Shown one piece after another: positions 58,158-64,000 of a DNA stretch of 64,000 nucleotides (the stretch's first letter is position 1; every line of letters begins with the position of its first letter). The notes under the pieces were generated by a model. It searched no databases, was not told where the DNA came from, and saw nothing but the letters and a program-made list of their open reading frames with translations. Where the stretch lies: positions 12,795,960 through 12,859,959 of the forward strand of contig CAKAKS010000062.1 of NCBI GenBank assembly GCA_916700875.1, given 5' to 3'. Both the position numbers and the translations under genes were made by a program. The stretch comes from Sebastes aleutianus (lineage: Eukaryota > Chordata > Actinopteri > Perciformes > Sebastidae).

Positions 58158-59910
58158 TCTGCTGTGCTTCCAAATTTATATCTAGAAAAATGTGTAAAAG
58201 CAGAACCAAATTTAGCTTGTCTTGATGATTATTTTTTGCTTGGCTGGTGACTAAGAAAAATGCAGATAAAAAGACAGCTATGCTCATGTTATGACTCACT
58301 GCTCCCCTGAGACATGTATGCAGAAGCATATTTATGTAACAGCTTGTCTATACCGCAGACACACAGTAGAGCCTCCATCCAAGCACATGAGAGATGTATT
58401 GCGGTAGCTATTAATAGGCTATGACTCAGTTTGTTTGACTTGGGGGGCTGTTTCATAACAGGCTGAGCGTGTGTGTGTCTGTGCGCATGTATAGGGTATA
58501 TGTTTATTGATGATTTGTTGTCAGTGCAGTGGGTAATATAAGCTCCCCTACCAAATGTTTCAGTCATTTCCTCAGTTTACTGCATCAGTCATGACCTCGG
58601 TCTGCTCCACCAGCCAGGTGATGCTTTTTTTTTTATCTGGGAAACCACAAGCAGGTAACCTCCCCAGCACCATGCCAACACAGACCCTGCTGTGTGCTTT
58701 TTAATCAGACAAAAAAATGTCAGCATCATTTGAGCGTTGGCCCCCCGACACTGGAAATGCACTCCGACCGATTGTGAGGAAGAAGCCAAGAGCCTCAGAC
58801 CCGCTTTCCTCATGCTTCTATTCTTGGGCTCTGAAATACGTCACGCTGTTTCCAAAGCAACCACTTTTGATCGTTTGGGCTGGGGGGGGGCTGGCTTATG
58901 AAATGCTCATAAAACAAATTACGTACATCGGAGGGGACGTGTCTTAGGGGGGATGGGGAAGGATTCATCAAAACAACAGGAAAATATGCGCAACACACAC
59001 ACAACTGTAGAAAGAATAACAAAATTGACGGCTTCGTTTTTTAAAAAAGTTCAAATTGTTATAAAGCACATATGAAGTCACTGGAGGGTTTGTTTTCTGC
59101 AACCAAATGTCTTCTCATATCTGTCATAATAACTGACACCAGGACAGGTCGAGCTGTATCCTGCAGTGGTCCAGAGGATCCAGACTGCATGTGACATAAT
59201 GATTCTGTTGACCCAGAATTCAGAGCAGCCACAGCACACTCCAGTCTGCCGTTCTCCCTGTTGTCTACCCGTATGCTTATTACAGTCAGTATTTATATGA
59301 AAATAAAAACAAGGACAAAAATAATACATTTTATTTTAGATTGTTTGTTTTCAAATAAAGAAAAACTTTAACAGCAAAAAGTAAGAAAAAACTAAATTCA
59401 ATCAAAACAAGGGACCGTATGAAAATTATTTTGGGCGGTAGGGGTCTAAACTGAATTATATATTATTAAAAAAGCAAGATCCTCCCCAGTGTTATCAATA
59501 TTTATTTGGACCTTCCCCTTGACTTAGAAAAAAATCCAATACCCTTCCCCACAATATCTTTTAATTTCCACCCAATCACATGAAAATAAATATGAATTAG
59601 GTCAGATGATACTATAGCCTGATGTGTATGAGATCAAATCAATTATGCGAATTTTGAGTCTTATGGCCGAGAGTGCTGGTTTCTTTCAAGACAGCTTCCA
59701 AGGGCGCACGGTCAAATATCAAAATAAAATTCATCTTTATGATGTAACTATTTGATCTTTTTTTTTTCCACAATAAAAGCCTTAATTTGCACGTCAATAT
59801 ATTTTTTCGAACTGTTGTTTTTTAGATCATTTTTTTTGGAACAAGGTCAATTTTCTGAGCTATCGCACCATAAATAAAGGTATCAACCAATCACGTCGTA
59901 CGGGACAGGT
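58158..59910. other. Gene-free stretch
   Basis: No exon, RNA gene or recognised repeat. Confidence 0.35.
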
Positions 59911-60090
59911 TGAGTTGCGCCTATATTTATGCAACAAGAACACGGGGGCTCCTTTGTCCGAACCAGGACGGCAAACTTTATTACTCCTTTCAAGCTTGAC
60001 AAAGCTAGCGCAGACCAGATCCACTCCTTCTGTTCTTACCTTTCACAATAAAAGCCCTAGACATATAATATTTGCAGGCGAGTATTTCGC
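59911..60090 (+). repeat. Dispersed repeat C, copy 2 of 2
   Basis: It matches 11331-11510: 'tgagttgcgcctatatttat', 'ggcaaactttattactcctt' and 'ccagatccactccttc', ending 'gcaggcgagtatttc'. Confidence 0.65.
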
Positions 60091-61850
60091 ATTTTTGTGT
60101 TGTTTATTTGTCTCTTCTCTAATGGTAACAAAGTAAAAAGTTATACAAAGAAAGCAAAAATAAAAAAAACTCCAGTTTCTTTGACCCTTTTCTCCCCCAT
60201 AATAATTTCCATACAGCCCCTAAGATGTAAAACTAACTGTAGCCAAAGCAATAAAAGCAAGTTTATAAAAGTGTGTTTATAGCAAAGATTTAAGAGGAGA
60301 TTTGGCAGGTCACACGGTGCTTTCTCAGAGAGAGTGCTTGTTTGTCCACATTACTGAAAATGTACTGCAACTGCACAATGTTATCGGCATTATCAGTCAT
60401 TTAAGATAACTCTGTGTACACTCAATAAACAACATTCATCCCAGAAGCTGCTGTTTTTATATGTGTAAACACACCATCTATCTCTGATTTTTAAATCACT
60501 CTCACAGTGAACTTCAATTCATAAGAAAAAACAGACAGCCTGAGGAGTTTTGGTGTCATAACATCTTTGATTAGATGTCAGGAGGGCAGACGGCTTGGAT
60601 AGAAGGGGGTGGGTGCTATTGAATTATTCAATTTGCACAAACAAAGGGTCTATAGAGGAGTAGAGCACAGCCATAGCTGGTTATGTAAAGCATGCTGTGC
60701 AGTTGCATAATCTGTTCGTAATCAGAGGGTAATACAGATATAGATGGCCCAGATTCCACCTTGTTCATTCCAGCATGACAGTGACACAGTGTCCTGAACG
60801 CTCAGGTTCAGCTGTGGAAGCCTTGGCAGAGTTTGATATTGTTGAACTTCAGCCATCACAACAGTGTTTTATAGTCGTGAAGAGACAATTAATGCTGCAT
60901 GCTTTTGCTTTTCAAAGCATGAATATGGACAGATGTTAAAAGTTGTTTCTGGCGTGAGTCATAATTTGTTTGTTCGATAATCTCTTGGCTCTCTAAAAAC
61001 CCTTTTGCCGTGACACTCCGCAGTACACACAGCAGAGTACAACCCCTCTAAGCCATGCCACACAGATTACATCCAAAGTAGACATGCCACATTAAACAAT
61101 GTTGTTACATCTCATATTGCCAAGGCTCTTTGTGTGTTTAATCTCTGTGTGCCACCTGCAAATCACACGGAACACTCATGTTTCCCTTTTGTTTGTTTTC
61201 CTTTTGTGATTCTTGTTTTCTCAGCGGATACAGTTTAACTAGGCTGTAGAGATGTAAACAAATGTGAAAACATTAGGCGGATATGATGAACAGATAACGC
61301 CCTCTGAACAGATGTCAATGCAACAGCCACATTTTTTTTTCAGTATATAACTTCGGATCGTCATCATAAAAATTCAGATTTTCTTTTTCTCAGTATCAAA
61401 AGAAATTGATGGCAATTTGCCAAAATCTAAACAAATAGGGTAGAAGCAAAAAACAAAAAAACAAAACATGGTGCAGATAGTTTTAGGTTTAACATTCAGA
61501 CATTCAACAAGGTTCATCCTCCATAACTTCTCATCATTTTTCATAAGAGTTGTTATGCAGTTCAGTATAATGCTTGACTGGTGTTGCTCAGGTCTTATTT
61601 TTACCTCATGATCCAATATTTAAGACTGGCTGAAGTTAGGGATCGTCTCAAAAGCTTGTCTTAAAAAGCCTAAAAGGCTTTTAGGATGAAGACTAAAGCT
61701 GGAACCATGCTTTCCCAGGCTGCACAGAGGTGAACTTGCACAGGGGACACTTGTTTGTGTGGCTGTTTCCTTTATTCTTGTATGTAGTAAATGTAAATGT
61801 AAATGTAAATGTAAACCCGCCTCCCAGCTGGTGTTGGATCCATCAATGCA
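60091..61850. other. Gene-free stretch with a hexamer array
   Basis: No exon is recognised. A short (GTAAAT)n array of about five units lies at 61787-61815. Confidence 0.35.
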
Positions 61851-61854
61851 ACCC

Positions 61855-62050
61855 ACAAAATGATGTTCCCATACAACTAAACTGCATTCTCAATTACGTT
61901 TTGAGGGAAACGTATCTTCTCCCAGATTATGGTCGCAGTTTTAAACCGTTTTAAACACGTGGTTAACGTTGAAAATTGAAACAAAGCAAAATAAAAAAAC
62001 ACAACAAAACTACTTGGTTAGGTTTAGTAAAAAAAAAACCATCATGGTTT
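61855..62050 (-). repeat. Repeat family B, copy
   Basis: 'aaatgatgttcccatacaac', 'cacgtggttaacgttgaaaa' and 'actacttggttaggtttagt' are the reverse complement of blocks at 21175-21440. Confidence 0.65.
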
Positions 62051-62087
62051 GTCTTAAAATGACTAAGTTTGTTACGTTATTCCGACA

Positions 62088-62709
62088 CATTCTCACTCCC
62101 AACTCGTCAAATACCGCTGCTTAGTCAGAGCCCCTCAGCATTACAGACCGATGCACAGGGTACCCCTCTTGCGTTACTTTTGGACAGACCAGGGGCGGCG
62201 TGTCAATATATGTTCGTTACATGCCTAGTGTCCTTTCAAAATAAACTTCCGTTTTCACAGGAAGTTAGTTTAACGCAACGCAACCACTTAGTTAGAGTTA
62301 GGAAACGGTCGACGTTGACGTTAACTTCACTGACTAGCGACTCACGGAACTAGCGACTCACGGGACGGACGATACTGACGAGTCACGTGACTAAAGACTG
62401 ACGTGACAAAGTAAGTCAACGTTACTTTTAGTTTCACACAGGACATGAACACCGGTCTCCTGGTTGAAAGTCTCGGGTTTGTTTGACCGATCCAACACCC
62501 CTCTCGCCCGTCCTCAACGGACTCTCACGCTATTAATACATACGCCACTTGCTCCGACCGTTGAATAACGTCGCGGGTGTGTTTACATTGGAGATAGTTG
62601 AAAGCCCGGTTCATCACATACCGTTGCTAAAGGGTGCCTCCGTGCATCGGTTCCAGATGCCGAAGGGCACTTACCAAAAGCTGTATTTGATGAGTTGGGA
62701 GTGAGAACG
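62088..62709. mobile_element. TIR element (TTCTCACTCCCAA ends), 622 bp
   Basis: Left end CATTCTCACTCCCAACTCGT, right end (minus strand) CGTTCTCACTCCCAACTCAT. The terminal inverted similarity extends for about 85 bp ('cgatgcac', 'cacccttt/taccccttc'). It is the same family as 15260-16170. It contains short degenerate direct repeats of 'gactagcgactcacgg' (62330-62363) and the shared family B module near 62430-62500. No transposase. Confidence 0.65.
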
Positions 62710-62734
62710 GGATGGTTATTCAAGCTACTGACAT

Positions 62735-62970
62735 AAATTAAAACAAGTGAGCGTCGACGTTTGGTTTCACACGGAACACAAACAGTGGTCTCCTGGGTGA
62801 AAGTCCTGTGTTTGTTTGACCCATCCAGCACCCTGGACTTCCGGGGACTATCGTTACAAACGTATTTGTGATATGTTAAAAAACAAACGTAATCCAAAAC
62901 GAACCTCGAACTGAAATTCACAATGCAGTTTCGTTGTATGGGAACGTCATTTTTAGGAGACAGGGATGAC
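62735..62970 (+). repeat. Repeat family B, copy
   Basis: 'tggtttcacacggaacacaa', 'gtcctgtgtttgtttgaccc' and 'cagtttcgttgtatgggaac' match 20265-20480 in reverse complement. It directly follows the TIR element. Confidence 0.65.
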
Positions 62971-63142
62971 CAATGAATTTGCTTGACTGTTGTACAAGCT
63001 CTGTACAACAGACCTTGTGGTTTGTTTGAAAATGTCTATCTATTGATGCAGACTACATTGGGATGAAATTCTTACTTTGTGAATGTAATGTCAAACATCA
63101 CTTAGCTTTCTATTTAGAGCAGCATCTTCTGTACTTTTAGTG
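62971..63142. other. Short spacer, nothing recognised
   Basis: No feature is recognised between repeat B and the possible LTR. Confidence 0.35.
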
Positions 63143-63966
63143 CAGTTTGGAAAGTTTCGACAATAATAATACAGGATCAATTTGAGACTGCGTGGTCGTT
63201 CTTTTATTTCGTAAGACTTCTTCCTCTGTCAGCTGCTGCATCATGCTTCCGTGGTCTTTTATAAAAGAAGAAGAGCAGAAATTATTAAATGAGGCAAGTT
63301 TCATAACATGAAGTGGGTCTTGTTGAGTCTCATGCTCCTATGACCAACTAAGGTCAGGGTTCTTGAAATCCCCTTTTCTCAAAGAAGCTTACAGCATCTG
63401 CAGTAGAACACAGAAGAACATAGATGACAGCGGCACAAGGATCCTGCAGATAAGTCTGGCAGGATTGTCAAGCAGTTTCTGAGAAGTCTCTTGTGTTGCT
63501 ACAGAAGGATTTCTGTCTAAATATTAACATTCTGTCAGCCATGGTCATGTAACATTAACAAAGATGGCTTGAATGAAAGGTTCATGATGTGAAGGTTAGG
63601 CCAGTAGTAGGAACCATGGGTAAAACTTTCCACAATAACGAACACGTGTACTTTTCCTGACCTTGCATTTTTTAAATCTTTAATAAGTCTTAACTTAATC
63701 CTGATACAGGAAGTATGCGGGATGTTTTTTTCTAATGTTTATGTAACTTTCTATAATGCAAAAAGACGTAATCGCATTTAACAAGTAATCTTTATATTTA
63801 TTTTAGATTTTCACAGCAAAAACATTAGTAATAGGCTACGCTTGTTTCATTCTCTTTCACAAAGACCTTACAGGCTGCTGTATTGTCTAGAGTTTCTATG
63901 TATCTGACTACCATTCTGTTGACAACGTCTCTTGAAATTTCATTTTTGTAAATCCCCACCACAGCC
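63143..63966 (-). mobile_element. Possible LTR on the minus strand
   Basis: Read on the minus strand, a G-rich purine tract (about 63978-63967) is followed at 63966 by TGTGGTGGGG, a plausible polypurine-tract/LTR junction. A TATAAAAG (63263-63256) and an AATAAA (63208-63203) lie about 50 bp apart, as promoter and poly(A) signals do in an LTR. If this is a 3' LTR, the internal region lies beyond 64000. The distal end near 63143 is a guess, and no second LTR or target duplication is visible. It could instead be unique sequence with chance signals. Confidence 0.3.
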
Positions 63967-64000
63967 CTCCCCCCCAGCATGTTGAAAGCTCCGAGAGTGG

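Overview
The window is vertebrate nuclear DNA, almost certainly from a teleost fish and probably a percomorph. The evidence is a very low gene density, long CA/GT microsatellites, many interspersed repeats of kinds familiar from fish genomes (short hAT elements with 8-bp target duplications, and the repeat containing the phrase gacagagccaggctag), and two intact bZIP genes of the NFIL3/E4BP4 family, which is expanded in teleosts. No prokaryotic, plasmid or viral gene organisation is present.

Only two protein-coding genes can be supported. Both are on the minus strand, in tandem, with coding regions about 15 kb apart, and both have the NFIL3 layout: a non-coding first exon, one intron, and a single coding exon. 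Gene 1 has its CDS at 30283-28421 (620 aa), a non-coding exon ending at a GTAAGT donor at 36679/36678, a 6.0-kb intron and a 3' UTR of about 2 kb. Gene 2 has its CDS at 46529-45309 (406 aa), a candidate donor at 47668/47667, an intron of about 1 kb and a 3' UTR of about 0.9 kb. Both proteins carry the KRRKNNEAAKRSREKRR basic region, a leucine zipper and a downstream LPHKLR block. Gene 2 keeps the C-terminal leucine-rich coil seen in NFIL3. Gene 1 lacks it and has a long Q/H/S-rich middle instead. NFIL3 proteins repress D-box promoters in competition with PAR-bZIP activators (TEF, DBP, HLF), in circadian and immune control.

Layout. 1-1250: non-LTR retrotransposon remnant. 1250-26300: gene-free and repeat-rich, including a set of transposons nested three or four deep at 3753-4908 and many copies of one hAT family (family A). 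26330-37150: gene 1 with its UTRs, intron and promoter region. 37150-44400: intergenic, with a compound 88-bp/52-bp tandem array at 40155-40690. 44420-48000: gene 2. 48000-64000: gene-free repeats, ending in a possible minus-strand LTR.

Several matches to the E4BP4 consensus lie in the introns and flanks of the two genes, and three D-box cores lie inside a transposon at 15.9 kb. This would fit auto- or cross-regulation, but it is inference from sequence only. I found no clearly new biological system. The most useful leads are the tandem paralog pair with divergent C termini, the D-box sites, the nested insertions with readable target duplications, and the compound tandem array.
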